Numbered from the stretch's first letter, positions 15,016 to 23,554 are shown. The stretch: DNA of 23,554 nucleotides from Flavobacteriaceae bacterium (GCA_023141985.1 JAGLKH010000044.1:1-23554), one strand, 5' to 3'. The notes: generated by a model from the sequence alone, not told the origin. Translations and numbers: made by a program.

Positions 15016-16014
15016 CTATAATTTATGTTGTAAAAATGGATAATCTTCTTGTTCGTAAACGATATCATACATAAGATTTTTTTCCGGATAAGGAGATTCG
15101 TCTGCAAATTTTTCGCATTCAGCAACTTTCTCTTTAACATGCTTTTCTATTTTTAATAAATCTTCTTCTTTAGCGTATTTATTCTCAAGAATAATATCTT
15201 TTACTTGAGTTATTGGATCTATTTTCTTGTATTCTGCTACCTCATCTTTGGTTCTATAATGTTGTGCATCACTCATTGAATGACCTCTGTAACGATAGGT
15301 TTTCATCTCTAAAAATGAAGGACCATCTCCTCGACGTGCTCTTTTAATAGCTTCGTTTACAGCTTCGGCTACTTTTACAGGATTCATACCATCAACAGGG
15401 CCACTCGGCATTTCGTAACCTAAACCAAGTTTCCAAATTTCGCCATGACTTGCTGTACGTTCAACCGAAGTTCCCATGGCATAACCATTATTTTCGCAAA
15501 TAAATACAACTGGAAGTTTCCAAAGCATAGCAAGATTAAAGGTTTCATGTAATGACCCTTGTCTTGCAGCTCCATCTCCAAAACAACATAAAGTTACAGC
15601 ATCTTTGCCGTGATATTTGTCGCCAAATGCTATTCCTGCTCCTAAAGGAATTTGACCGCCAACAATACCATGACCTCCATAAAAACGATGTTCTTTAGAA
15701 AAAATATGCATAGAACCTCCAAGTCCATGAGAAGTACCTGTAGCTTTACCATAAAGCTCTGCCATAACACGTTTAGGATCAACTCCCATTCCTATAGGCT
15801 GTACATGATTACGATAGGCTGTAATCATTTTATCTTTGGTTAAATCCATAGCAAGCAAAGCTCCTGCTAATACAGCCTCTTGGCCATTATATAAGTGGAG
15901 AAACCCTCTTACTTTTTGTTGAATATAAACTGCAGCAAGCTTGTCTTCAAACTTTCTCCAGAAATACATGTCTTCATACCATTTAAGGTAGGTTTCTTTA
16001 GTGATTTTTTGCAT
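15016..16014 (-). CDS. pdhA: Pyruvate dehydrogenase E1 component alpha subunit
   Basis: 332 residues from ATG at 16012-16014; the frame can be read one codon further to a TTG, but the ATG is preferred. E1 alpha decarboxylates pyruvate with thiamine diphosphate together with the beta subunit. The ThDP/Mg motif begins GDGAARQGS (about 146-154) and ends in ENN near 174-176. GHGIVGGQIPLGAG and the YRYRGHSMSDAQHYR loop are typical of PDH-type E1 alpha. The gene is followed at 3 bases by the E2 gene and preceded by a good promoter. No E1 beta or E3 gene is in the window, so they must lie elsewhere, an arrangement I recall from other flavobacteria. Confidence 0.95.
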   Translation of the reverse strand: MQKITKETYLKWYEDMYFWRKFEDKLAAVYIQQKVRGFLHLYNGQEAVLAGALLAMDLTKDKMITAYRNHVQPIGMGVDPKRVMAELYGKATGTSHGLGGSMHIFSKEHRFYGGHGIVGGQIPLGAGIAFGDKYHGKDAVTLCCFGDGAARQGSLHETFNLAMLWKLPVVFICENNGYAMGTSVERTASHGEIWKLGLGYEMPSGPVDGMNPVKVAEAVNEAIKRARRGDGPSFLEMKTYRYRGHSMSDAQHYRTKDEVAEYKKIDPITQVKDIILENKYAKEEDLLKIEKHVKEKVAECEKFADESPYPEKNLMYDIVYEQEDYPFLQHKL

Positions 16015-16044
16015 CAACTAATTAATTTATTTTTAAAAGAATTA

Positions 16045-16074
16045 CAAAAGTAACACTTTGCACGTTATTGCAAA
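16045..16074 (-). promoter_or_regulatory. pdhA-pdhC promoter, TTTG-18-TACTTTTG
   Basis: On the minus strand TTTG (16071-16074) and TACTTTTG (16045-16052) are separated by 18 bases, a close match to the Bacteroidota consensus. The -7 box ends 30 bases before the pdhA ATG. Confidence 0.7.
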
Positions 16075-16173
16075 AACAGTTAATGATTAATTTTAAACTA
16101 AACTATTGACTTGACTTGAAGAGATTCCTACTTTACTGAAACAAGTACAGCATAAATCGTGGGAACTTACGCG

Positions 16174-16656
16174 TTATAGAACCGACTTATCAAATACCAA
16201 TGGCAGCAAATTTGCCAATGAATTTGATTTAATTACTTTACCAGTTTCTCCCATAAAATATATTTCTATAGGCGTTTTTTGATTTACTTCATATTCTGAA
16301 ATTGCTTGTCTACAAGCACCACAAGGAGGAATAGGGCTATTGGTTGGAGTATTTTGTGAACCTGCAGTTATAACCATTTTTAAAATTTTTATACCGGGAA
16401 ATTGTGAGCCTGCATAATAAATTGCAGTACGCTCAGCACAAAGTCCCGATGGATATGATGCGTTTTCTTGATTATTCCCTGTTATAACTTCTCCATTTTC
16501 TAAAAGCAATGCTGCTCCAACATTAAATTTAGAATATGGTGCATAGGCTTTCTTCCTTGCTTTTGCAGCTTGCCGCATTAAATTTATAACATCGTTAGGA
16601 ACTTCTTCTATAGAATTAAAAACATAAAGGGTTGTTTCTATTTTAACTTCTTTCAT
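16174..16656 (-). CDS. cdd: Cytidine deaminase
   Basis: 160 residues, a homotetramer-type cytidine deaminase for pyrimidine salvage that converts cytidine and deoxycytidine to uridine and deoxyuridine in the cytoplasm. The zinc ligands are Cys73 in GLCAERTAI and Cys112 and Cys115 in PPCGACRQ; Glu75 is the proton shuttle. The substrate-binding FNVGAALLLENG and GNNQENASYPSG segments are present. The N-terminal 20 or so residues are an extension that is common in the flavobacterial form as I recall it. The gene lies between the porV terminator and the pdhA promoter, so it is probably its own transcription unit, with a -7 box TAGTTTTG just upstream. Confidence 0.95.
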   Translation of the reverse strand: MKEVKIETTLYVFNSIEEVPNDVINLMRQAAKARKKAYAPYSKFNVGAALLLENGEVITGNNQENASYPSGLCAERTAIYYAGSQFPGIKILKMVITAGSQNTPTNSPIPPCGACRQAISEYEVNQKTPIEIYFMGETGKVIKSNSLANLLPLVFDKSVL

Positions 16657-16689
16657 GACTGTTCATAATCAATTATATCTATAAAGTTA

Positions 16690-16697
16690 CAAAACTA
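16690..16697 (-). promoter_or_regulatory. Candidate -7 box TAGTTTTG of cdd
   Basis: TAGTTTTG on the minus strand fits TAnnTTTG and ends 33 bases before the cdd ATG, just beyond the porV terminator. No clear TTG stands at the -33 position. Confidence 0.4.
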
Positions 16698-16704
16698 TTT
16701 AAAC

Positions 16705-16734
16705 AAAAAAACTATTGCTTTAAAACAATAGTTT
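16705..16734 (-). terminator. Rho-independent terminator of porV
   Basis: On the minus strand AAACTATTG (16734-16726) pairs perfectly with CAATAGTTT (16717-16709) around an 8-base loop and runs straight into a T-tract (16711-16705). It begins 26 bases after the porV stop. It should insulate cdd from porU-porV transcription. Confidence 0.85.
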
Positions 16735-16759
16735 CTTTAATCTATAAATTTAATTATTT

Positions 16760-18001
16760 CTAATATTCATCATACGTACCATCTCCAAAATTAAATGTTA
16801 GAGAAAAGCGTAATGTGTTTTCTAACGGACTTGCCACTTTTGAAGCAGAGAACAAATATGATAAATCTATATTTATAGTAGTGTATTTAAATCCTGCGCC
16901 TAAAGCAAAGAATTTTCTCGCTCCTTTTTCATCGCTCTCATTAAAATAACCTGCTCTTAATGCAAAAGAATCTTCGTATAAATATTCTGCTCCTAACGCC
17001 CAGGTAAATTCTTTTAATTCTTCACTAAAACCTCCTGGTGCATCTCCAAAGGATTGAAATACTCCAGAAAGAAAATTAACATCTGGATCCTGGCCTTCTA
17101 TAATAACATTATCTGTTTCACTAATTAAATTATCATCGGCTTCATCATAAACGCCATTACCATTAAGGTCTTCAAATTCTACTTCTACACCCAAAATTGG
17201 AGGTGTTGGCACTAAAAGTTTAGCAACTTCTAAAGTTACTGCGAGTTTATTAAACTCATCGAACATAAAATCGAAACCGCCTCCAAGTCTTAAGGTAGTT
17301 GGTAAAAAATTCTCTCTTCCGGCATCATCGTATTTAATTTTTGGACCAAGGTTTTGAATGGCGAATCCACCTCTCCAACGTCCATTAAAACTATCATAAG
17401 CATTTTCTTCACTTTGATAAAACCCGGAAATATCTACTCCAATTGAACTTGCAGCACTTGCATTATCGTCAACAGCTTGTATTTTAAGGTCAGATCTTAA
17501 ATAGCGTAATCCTACAGCCATAGAAAACTGATCAGCCAATCTTAAAGAGTAAGATGCGTCTATTGTTAATTCGTTAGGTTTCTCTATTAACGCTTCAGAA
17601 AATTCATCTTGAACAATTTCAATCTCTCCAAGACTAAAATATTTAAAACTGAAAGCAAATGCACTTCGATCGTCAATTCTATTAAAGTAAGTTACGTTTC
17701 CTAAAAAGATATCATTTACAAGTTTACTTAAATATGGTGTATAGCTTATTGCAATTCCAGATTTAGTTTCTGAAAATGCATATTTTGCAGGATTCCACTG
17801 TTGTGAGTAAGCATCGACAGAAGTTGCAACTCCCATATCTCCCAGCCCTGCAGCCCTGGCATCTGAAGCTATTAATAAAAATGGCACACCAGTAGTTATT
17901 ACCCGGCTGTCATTTGAATATGGAATGAGTTCTGTTAATGTTTGTGCATTTACTTTTGCAAAAAAACCAATGGTTATTAAAGCTAAAATGTAATTTTTCA
18001 T
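16760..18001 (-). CDS. porV: Type IX secretion outer-membrane shuttle PorV (LptO)
   Basis: 413 residues with signal peptide MKNYILALITIGFFAKVNAQ and a FadL-like beta-barrel. The signature ITTGVPFLLIASDARAAGLG (about 35-54), followed by a QQWNPAKYAF segment (67-76), is diagnostic of PorV. PorV collects cargo from the type IX translocon and brings it to the PorU sortase in the attachment complex. Residues about 278-290 (DLNGNGVYDEADD) form a DxNxNG loop resembling a calcium-binding EF-hand turn; binding is inferred only. It lies 63 bases downstream of porU with its own promoter, and a terminator follows. It ends in beta-strand pattern LRFSLTFNFG plus a short tail, as expected for a barrel. Confidence 0.96.
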   Translation of the reverse strand: MKNYILALITIGFFAKVNAQTLTELIPYSNDSRVITTGVPFLLIASDARAAGLGDMGVATSVDAYSQQWNPAKYAFSETKSGIAISYTPYLSKLVNDIFLGNVTYFNRIDDRSAFAFSFKYFSLGEIEIVQDEFSEALIEKPNELTIDASYSLRLADQFSMAVGLRYLRSDLKIQAVDDNASAASSIGVDISGFYQSEENAYDSFNGRWRGGFAIQNLGPKIKYDDAGRENFLPTTLRLGGGFDFMFDEFNKLAVTLEVAKLLVPTPPILGVEVEFEDLNGNGVYDEADDNLISETDNVIIEGQDPDVNFLSGVFQSFGDAPGGFSEELKEFTWALGAEYLYEDSFALRAGYFNESDEKGARKFFALGAGFKYTTINIDLSYLFSASKVASPLENTLRFSLTFNFGDGTYDEY

Positions 18002-18048
18002 AAGTAATATTAATTTTTTTTATGCTATACCACAATTGTCCAATTACA

Positions 18049-18078
18049 CAAATATAATTTATTATTATAGTATAACAA
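18049..18078 (-). promoter_or_regulatory. porV promoter, TTG-19-TATATTTG
   Basis: On the minus strand TTG (18076-18078) and TATATTTG (18049-18056) are 19 bases apart, matching the Bacteroidota consensus. The -33 box lies inside the last codons of porU. The -7 box ends 47 bases before the porV ATG. Confidence 0.6.
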
Positions 18079-21000
18079 GTTTTTGTATTTTTTCTACCTG
18101 TTTATCCAGTTGACTGGAACGTACAGTCAATTTATAGACATAAACTCCCTTTCCAATTTTATCTCCAAAATCGTCTCTTCCATCCCAAACTAAATCTTTA
18201 GACAATGAACTGGTTACTTTACTTCCTCCCGAAGTTTGACCATTTATAGTTTTTACCAACTTTCCGGAAACTGTAAATATTTGTACTGAAACGTCTAAAA
18301 CCTGCGAACTATTGTGGTTAAACCAAAATTCTGTATAATTAATAAAAGGATTAGGATAATTAAGTACATTATTAATAACTAATTCTTCATTCTCATCAAA
18401 AACAATAAATTGTATTTCAGCAGTAGATGAATTATTGTAAACATCCCAGGCCTTTAATGTTAATGTATGTAAGCCCGGTTCTAAATCTCTAAAAGGATAG
18501 CTTACTGTTCCCCGCTGGAAATCGTCCACTTCTGCTAAGTAATAATCGTTTAGTTTCACAGGATTGGTTTCATCTCCATCTAATATTGCAGATATATCAT
18601 GGCCAATTCCGCTGGAAGTATTAATCCCATTTTCATCCTGTAATTTAGCCAACAATGTTGGCCCCTCATTAGTTATTCCTCCTGAAACAAAATTTTCGTC
18701 ATTCATAAACAAATTAATATTTGGCCCTTCGTTATCCTCAGCAGCATTTTCATTTAAACCTCCAATTTTTATATCGTAACTAGCACCAGCCTGGTCTTGT
18801 AATGGACTCTCCGTTTTTGCATAAAAACTTACTTTACCATTTCCTACCGGGATACCTATATCTCTAGGCACAACAAATTCGAAATCAAACACTCCATTTT
18901 GTACAGTAGCCTGACCTCTAAAAATAATTTCGCCTAGTGTTTCAAAATCTAATAAGATAACTTGCCCATTATTATCCCTTGTTCCATCATTTGCCAAAGT
19001 TGATCTATTTATATTCTTGTCATAAATAGTTGCTGTTAGTATACCATTATAGTTGGTTAAAACATTTCCTGAAACATCTACAACCTCGCCTTCAATTTTA
19101 GCACGACTTAGTGCTTGGAGTACATCTGTAGTTCCTGTTATTGGTACATCGTTTATTTTAGTTAATTTAATGTTTGGTTTAGGAAATGCTAATTTCATAG
19201 CGGGATCACCTATAAAGAAAACGAGTCTTCGTTGTGCAATACCTGAAATTGCTGGATCGTTTTTTGTTAATCTTAATGCTTCTGCTATTGAAGTAAAATC
19301 GTTTGAGCCAAAGGCAAATAAATAATCGTCTAATGTAATATTAATTGCTACGCCTACACTAACAAATATTTGTCTTGTTGTTGTAATCAAGCCAATGGCT
19401 CCTCCTTCTTTATTTCTATACATAAACTCTCCAGCTGTTGTTCTATGTGGATTATCGAATTTAGTATACTCACAAGTTACTGTAACAAAACAGGTTAGCT
19501 TACATATATTTCTAACTTCTTGAGCATTAATTTTATCGAAAATACGTTCTTGTGCAATGCCGTCTTCACCACCATGTCCAAAATAATTAACCACTAATGC
19601 CCCTACTTCCATAGCATCAAAAATCGCTTTATTTACAGTGGGATAACGCTCTCCTCCTGCTGTTGCAACTTGAACAAAAGCATCCGAATGTATTTTTGTT
19701 ACATTTATAAAGGGTTTATCTTGTGTCACTTCATCAGCAATATTATTTGTTGTTCTTTGTAATACACCCTCCCAGTTTTGATCTACATCATCGGAAATTA
19801 CAACAAAACTATTTCTCCAACTGCCATAAGCTTCTTCTACATAATAGGATTCCACTTTATCTACAAGTTCTTTAGCTCTTTGAGGTGTATCGGCCAAAAT
19901 TCTTCCCATGGCAATGTCTAATTTATCCGAAGTTTGCATACTTCCTTCATTATTATCCATCATTCCGTAAAAATCATCAGAGACAAACGAACTCGTTAGA
20001 CTAAAACTGTTTAAAGCGTGCCAGGAAGGCACAACATTAGTGTTTCCTGATAAGCGATCTTTATAATCAAAGGAAGAATCACCAAACAAGCACAGATATT
20101 TTATACTATTTTCGGGAGTACTTGCATTATCATAAACATATTTTACAAAATTTCTAATGGCTGAAACATCTTGATTTCCCGAGCTAAACTCATTATAAAT
20201 ATCGTTTAAAGTAACAACCTTAACATTTAAATTATATTGGTTTCTATTTATTTGAGCTAATCTTTCAGCTTGAGTTTGCATGTCTTCTCTGGCAATTATA
20301 ACATAATCTATATCTTCAAATTGACCTTGTTCATTTAAAAAAATAGTGCCTTTTAAATTTTGAAGTGCAACACTTGATTGCGAGTCTTTAAGTGGTTCAA
20401 AATAATCTGAATCATCTACAGCAAGATAAGTTCTTTGTTCTCCTAACTGTGCTTTAAAGCTAAAAGAAGAATTAGAGTTTTCATTAGTAATAGCTGTAAC
20501 ATTATATTGATCTGTCACATCCCAGACTTCGGTTATCGTTGAAGCATTAGAAATAACATATTGCCCGACACCAGTTGAAAAAGCGACATCATTATTTTTA
20601 AATAAAAATTGATTTCCTGTATGTGTTAATGCTCGAGTTGCTTCAATTGAAATATAATCTAAATATCCTACCGAAGAAGGATTGCCATTATTATTATAAT
20701 TAAGGTTAACAGAAATAATTCCTGAAGATATAGGAACGCTTCCAATAAAAAAATCTTCGGTTGCTAAAATGGGATCATTTATTGCATTAAAAGTAAAATT
20801 ATCAATAGTATTGCCATTAACCTTTAATTCCATAAACGTTTGTACCTCTCCAACTGCTGCAGTAAATACTTTAAGAATTATTGGCTCGGTTGTAACGATA
20901 TTCGAAAATTCGAATTCGAATAATTTAATATTATCAAAATCAAAGCGATCACCAAACCATCGCCTGCCAAGGCTTGCCAGATTGAATTCGTCTATTTCAT

Positions 21001-21910
21001 GAAATTTATATTCTTGAAACGTATTGATTGTAGTTGTAGGATTTCCTAATGGTTCAGATAAGGTTTGAATACGCTTACCATTTCCAGAATCTACATTTAT
21101 AAAATAATATGTTTTATCTGTGAAAATGTTATGATTAGTATTGCTTTCTGCATTAAATCCATGTGGCCCTTCTGCATAAAATAAAATATGGTCATCGTTA
21201 TCAAATACACCATCTTCTTCACCAATAAACTTAATAGCATTCTCGGTTAAATCTAACGGGAAACTTACTGAATTCTCAAGAGGTAGCATACTACCTCCAT
21301 GTCCATAAATTTTAATTCTTCTTGGGTCAACACTATTAGTATTAACTCCAAGACTATTTAAAAAACTTTTTGTTAGTTTAAAAACTCCTGTTGTATCCAC
21401 ATAAAATTTATACCATTCTCCTTGGCTCAACACCGAGTTGGTTATTTCTTGTGTTCTTGAAAACAATCTGTTAGTTATTATATTATTATAAGTTATTGTA
21501 AATGCAGTAACTTTTTTGTAAAGTCCATTTTCTTTAATAATTGGCGTAACTTCTAAAAATGCTGAATTTTTATCTCTTGCAATCGAGTTTTTAAAATTTA
21601 GTCTAACTTCATTAGGTATTGTTTTAAGGTTTATATCTTTTAAATCGTTTAAAGCAATTGGAGAAAAAGATACGTTAGTTAACTTAATAGATTCTTCATT
21701 TATTAAACCATTAAGTTGCCATTGTGCAATAAATATTAAACCATTTTCATAACTATAACTAAAATTCTCTTTATTAAATGTTGGTATTTCTATTTTGGAT
21801 GAAGATGTAGATAATTTTTTAGTTCCATTCCATTCGATTTTAAAACTTTTTTGTTGAGAATAACTAAAACTGAAGATTAAAAAAACTAAAGCGAAAATAA
21901 TTTTTTTCAT
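18065..21910 (-). CDS. porU: Type IX secretion system sortase PorU (C25 peptidase)
   Basis: 1281 residues from ATG at 21908-21910. The frame extends to a TTG at 21949, but the internal ATG opens a clean signal peptide, MKKIIFALVFLIFSFSYS. PorU is the outer-membrane-associated gingipain-like transpeptidase that removes C-terminal signals from type IX cargo and attaches the cargo to lipopolysaccharide. The C25 dyad is His779 in NYFGHGGEDG and Cys813 in FVTVTCEYTKFD. An N-terminal prodomain-like region precedes the peptidase core (about 530-900). Ig-like segments follow, and a C-terminal sorting-type domain (about 1190-1281) begins NYPNPF and includes WDGRDDFG and GVYVYKL. It is divergent from gldJ and upstream of porV, as expected in flavobacteria. 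Confidence 0.96.
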   Translation of the reverse strand: MKKIIFALVFLIFSFSYSQQKSFKIEWNGTKKLSTSSSKIEIPTFNKENFSYSYENGLIFIAQWQLNGLINEESIKLTNVSFSPIALNDLKDINLKTIPNEVRLNFKNSIARDKNSAFLEVTPIIKENGLYKKVTAFTITYNNIITNRLFSRTQEITNSVLSQGEWYKFYVDTTGVFKLTKSFLNSLGVNTNSVDPRRIKIYGHGGSMLPLENSVSFPLDLTENAIKFIGEEDGVFDNDDHILFYAEGPHGFNAESNTNHNIFTDKTYYFINVDSGNGKRIQTLSEPLGNPTTTINTFQEYKFHEIDEFNLASLGRRWFGDRFDFDNIKLFEFEFSNIVTTEPIILKVFTAAVGEVQTFMELKVNGNTIDNFTFNAINDPILATEDFFIGSVPISSGIISVNLNYNNNGNPSSVGYLDYISIEATRALTHTGNQFLFKNNDVAFSTGVGQYVISNASTITEVWDVTDQYNVTAITNENSNSSFSFKAQLGEQRTYLAVDDSDYFEPLKDSQSSVALQNLKGTIFLNEQGQFEDIDYVIIAREDMQTQAERLAQINRNQYNLNVKVVTLNDIYNEFSSGNQDVSAIRNFVKYVYDNASTPENSIKYLCLFGDSSFDYKDRLSGNTNVVPSWHALNSFSLTSSFVSDDFYGMMDNNEGSMQTSDKLDIAMGRILADTPQRAKELVDKVESYYVEEAYGSWRNSFVVISDDVDQNWEGVLQRTTNNIADEVTQDKPFINVTKIHSDAFVQVATAGGERYPTVNKAIFDAMEVGALVVNYFGHGGEDGIAQERIFDKINAQEVRNICKLTCFVTVTCEYTKFDNPHRTTAGEFMYRNKEGGAIGLITTTRQIFVSVGVAINITLDDYLFAFGSNDFTSIAEALRLTKNDPAISGIAQRRLVFFIGDPAMKLAFPKPNIKLTKINDVPITGTTDVLQALSRAKIEGEVVDVSGNVLTNYNGILTATIYDKNINRSTLANDGTRDNNGQVILLDFETLGEIIFRGQATVQNGVFDFEFVVPRDIGIPVGNGKVSFYAKTESPLQDQAGASYDIKIGGLNENAAEDNEGPNINLFMNDENFVSGGITNEGPTLLAKLQDENGINTSSGIGHDISAILDGDETNPVKLNDYYLAEVDDFQRGTVSYPFRDLEPGLHTLTLKAWDVYNNSSTAEIQFIVFDENEELVINNVLNYPNPFINYTEFWFNHNSSQVLDVSVQIFTVSGKLVKTINGQTSGGSKVTSSLSKDLVWDGRDDFGDKIGKGVYVYKLTVRSSQLDKQVEKIQKLVIL

Positions 21911-21962
21911 AAAATAATAAACGTGGAAAATAAGATGATAGTATAGCAATGTAAATTTTAAT

Positions 21963-21970
21963 CAAAATTA
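21963..21970 (-). promoter_or_regulatory. Candidate -7 box TAATTTTG of porU
   Basis: TAATTTTG on the minus strand matches TAnnTTTG and ends 52 bases before the porU ATG. A second identical TAATTTTG lies farther up at 22007-22014. Neither has a clear TTG box, so the choice is uncertain. Confidence 0.35.
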
Positions 21971-22059
21971 CAATAATAAATCATGAAAATGTACGTTTTA
22001 GATAAACAAAATTAGACATAAAAGGGTTAAAAAATCCGTTGTTGTGTACGAAAAATAGG

Positions 22060-22090
22060 ATGAAATGCACATTTTTTTGTGTTTTTTCAT
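22060..22090. repeat. Imperfect inverted repeat between porU and gldJ
   Basis: ATGAAA (22060-22065) and TTTCAT (22085-22090) enclose an inner CACA/TGTG pair (22068-22071 and 22078-22081). Together they make an interrupted palindrome ending 9 bases before the candidate gldJ -33 box. It could be an operator or part of a leader hairpin; AT-rich chance pairing is also possible. Confidence 0.3.
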
Positions 22091-22099
22091 AAAAAAAAG

Positions 22100-22128
22100 T
22101 TGCTTTATTAGCTTTAATTACTATATTG
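22100..22128 (+). promoter_or_regulatory. Candidate gldJ promoter, TTG-19-TATATTG
   Basis: TTG (22100-22102) and TATATTG (22122-22128) are 19 bases apart. The -7 box is one T short of TAnnTTTG. It ends 41 bases before the gldJ ATG, a normal leader length. Confidence 0.45.
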
Positions 22129-22169
22129 CAGCACCAAAAATTTAATCTACGTACCTAAAAAGTATCAAT

Positions 22170-23554
22170 ATGAAAAACTTTGCACCACTAGGGATAATGT
22201 TAGTTATGGCACTTTCTTTATCTACAATTAGTTGTAAAAAATCTTCCAGTTCTAAAAATAGTTCTAGAGCTACAGGCTGGAAAATTAATGCCAGAGAAGG
22301 CGGTTTCCAATACAATACTCAATTTAAAGAGCAAGAAACAGCCCCAGGATTAGTCTTTATAGAAGGTGGTACATTTACCATGGGAAAAGTACAGGACGAT
22401 GTGATGCATGATTGGAATAATACACCTAATCAACAACATGTTCAATCTTTTTATATGGATGAAACCGAAGTCACCAATGTAATGTATTTAGAATATTTAG
22501 ATTGGATTGCACGGGTCTATCCAAGAGATGACCCAAATTTTAAAGCCATTTATAATGGTGCAGTTCCTGATACATTAGTCTGGAGAAACCGATTAGGTTA
22601 TAGCGAAATGATGGTAAATAACTACTTGCGTCATCCTGCATATGCTGAATATCCTGTTGTTGGTGTGAGTTGGATCCAAGCCGTAGAGTTTGCACAATGG
22701 AGAACAGATAGAGTAAACGAACTTGGTTTACAAGAAGCAGGTTATTTAACAAGAGGTACAGAATATGAAGCTACTTCAGATGCAAATTTTAACACAGACA
22801 CTTATTTAGCTGCCCCAACATTAACATATGGTGGTAATGATAGTATAATTAATCCTAGTTCAGGACGTGGCAGAAGACCTCAAGTTACAGCTAGTGGTGA
22901 CACAATTAATGTGTATGCCTCAAGAGAAACAGGAGCTATTCAATTAAAATATAGACTTCCATCTGAAGCAGAATGGGAATATGCTGCTTTAGGAATGTCT
23001 GAATTGAGAAGTTATAATGTTTACAGAGGTCGTAAAAAATATCCTTGGGATGGCCAATATACAAGATCTGGCAAACGAAAATTTCGTGGAGATCAATTAG
23101 CTAATTTTAAACAAAATAAAGGTGATTATGGTGGTATTGCCGGTTGGTCTGATGATGGTGCCGATATAACTGGGGCAGTAAAATCTTTCGAACCTAACGA
23201 TTATGGCTTATACGATATGGCTGGAAATGTTGCCGAATGGGTTGCGGATGTTTATAGACCAATTGTTGATGATGAATTTAATGACTTTAATTATTTTCGT
23301 GGAAACGTATATACAAAAAACTCAATTAGTAATGACGGAACAGTTAAAATTGTAACTACAGACGATGTTGTTTATGACACCTTAAGTAACGGTAAAGTTG
23401 TAGCTAGAAATTTACCTGGTGAAATCGCACAAGTTGCCGTAGACGACAATGAAACTTATTTAAGATCTAACTTTGATACCAGCGATCATATTAACTTTAG
23501 AGATGGTGATAAAAAATCTTCTCGTTACTTCGAAGATTTTAATGATGATGAAGA
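22170..23554 (+). CDS. gldJ: Gliding motility lipoprotein GldJ, C-terminus beyond right edge
   Basis: 461 complete codons are seen. The signal MKNFAPLGIMLVMALSLSTISC has lipobox TISC with lipidated Cys22. The body is a formylglycine-generating-enzyme/sulfatase-modifying-factor-like fold: FIEGGTFTMG, MDETEVTN, PVVGVSWIQA, YRLPSEAEWEYAA and YDMAGNVAEW are its hallmarks. In GldJ this fold is structural rather than enzymatic. GldJ is a periplasm-facing lipoprotein needed for gliding and for stability of the GldK-containing type IX machinery. The known protein is about 560 residues, so about 100 are missing. Position divergent from porU agrees with flavobacterial gene order. GldK is a related alternative, but the neighbourhood and lack of gldLMN favour GldJ. 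Confidence 0.93.
   Translation, partial: MKNFAPLGIMLVMALSLSTISCKKSSSSKNSSRATGWKINAREGGFQYNTQFKEQETAPGLVFIEGGTFTMGKVQDDVMHDWNNTPNQQHVQSFYMDETEVTNVMYLEYLDWIARVYPRDDPNFKAIYNGAVPDTLVWRNRLGYSEMMVNNYLRHPAYAEYPVVGVSWIQAVEFAQWRTDRVNELGLQEAGYLTRGTEYEATSDANFNTDTYLAAPTLTYGGNDSIINPSSGRGRRPQVTASGDTINVYASRETGAIQLKYRLPSEAEWEYAALGMSELRSYNVYRGRKKYPWDGQYTRSGKRKFRGDQLANFKQNKGDYGGIAGWSDDGADITGAVKSFEPNDYGLYDMAGNVAEWVADVYRPIVDDEFNDFNYFRGNVYTKNSISNDGTVKIVTTDDVVYDTLSNGKVVARNLPGEIAQVAVDDNETYLRSNFDTSDHINFRDGDKKSSRYFEDFNDDE

Noticed and set aside
14729..15043. Plus-strand open frame across the E2 lipoyl region and pdhA end
   Set aside because: It is antisense to two clearly coding genes with no recognisable product.
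16015..16017. TTG start of pdhA one codon before the ATG
   Set aside because: The adjacent ATG at 16012-16014 gives the normal MQKITKETY start.
16106..16119. Tandem TTGAC repeat between cdd and pdhA
   Set aside because: It has fewer than three short copies and no partner structure; probably chance.
21911..21949. Longer PorU N-terminus starting at TTG 21949
   Set aside because: The internal ATG at 21910 opens a standard signal peptide; the extra 13 residues have no support.
22540..22752. Minus-strand open frame inside gldJ
   Set aside because: The GldJ frame is continuous and carries family motifs here; the opposite frame looks like a shadow.
22170..23554. Formylglycine-generating enzyme (sulfatase maturase) as the function of the right-edge gene
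   Set aside because: The fold is shared, but the lipoprotein signal and position next to porU-porV identify GldJ.

Overview
The window is about one-third G+C and reads as chromosome from a member of the Bacteroidota, most likely a marine Flavobacteriaceae. Three things support this. It carries gliding and type IX secretion genes (gldJ, porU, porV). Genes lack Shine-Dalgarno sequences, and many are preceded by the Bacteroidota -7 promoter box TAnnTTTG. Pyruvate dehydrogenase E1 alpha and E2 sit together without E1 beta or E3, an arrangement I recall from flavobacteria. I cannot name a genus. No rRNA, tRNA, CRISPR array, insertion sequence or prophage gene was seen.

Layout. Positions 1-1886 (minus) hold arginyl-tRNA synthetase, cut by the left edge and carrying an unusual charged insertion. 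After an AT-rich gap comes a possible 52-residue ORF that overlaps, by ATGA, a TPR-type membrane histidine kinase (2375-4420). A citrulline/arginine-hydrolase-like enzyme (ctlX-like) follows on the minus strand. A membrane-anchored TolB/FlgO-like TPR protein and a small membrane protein are next. An MFS transporter then overlaps by 4 bp a D-threonine aldolase/D-serine dehydratase-like PLP enzyme; the two look like an uptake-plus-catabolism cassette. Convergent to it is a minus-strand pair, an M28 peptidase lipoprotein and a short-chain dehydrogenase.

The most unusual part is 12024-13681. An AraC-type regulator there has an N-terminal DUF4242 domain and a degenerate class III cyclase-like middle domain. 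It is followed by a secreted DUF4242 lipoprotein. The gap between them holds a 13-bp element repeated at exactly 21-bp spacing (12 of 13 identical), overlapping a perfect 9-bp inverted repeat, just upstream of a candidate promoter. This suggests a regulator that controls a lipoprotein related to its own sensor domain.

The right third (13774-23554) is conserved flavobacterial chromosome. On the minus strand, in transcription order, are porU (sortase), porV (outer-membrane shuttle), cdd, pdhA and the E2 gene. Divergent from porU is gldJ, cut by the right edge. PorU and PorV act together to cleave and anchor type IX cargo, and GldJ is a structural lipoprotein of the gliding/secretion machinery. 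porV has its own promoter inside the end of porU and a strong terminator; pdhA-E2 form a separate unit with a good promoter.
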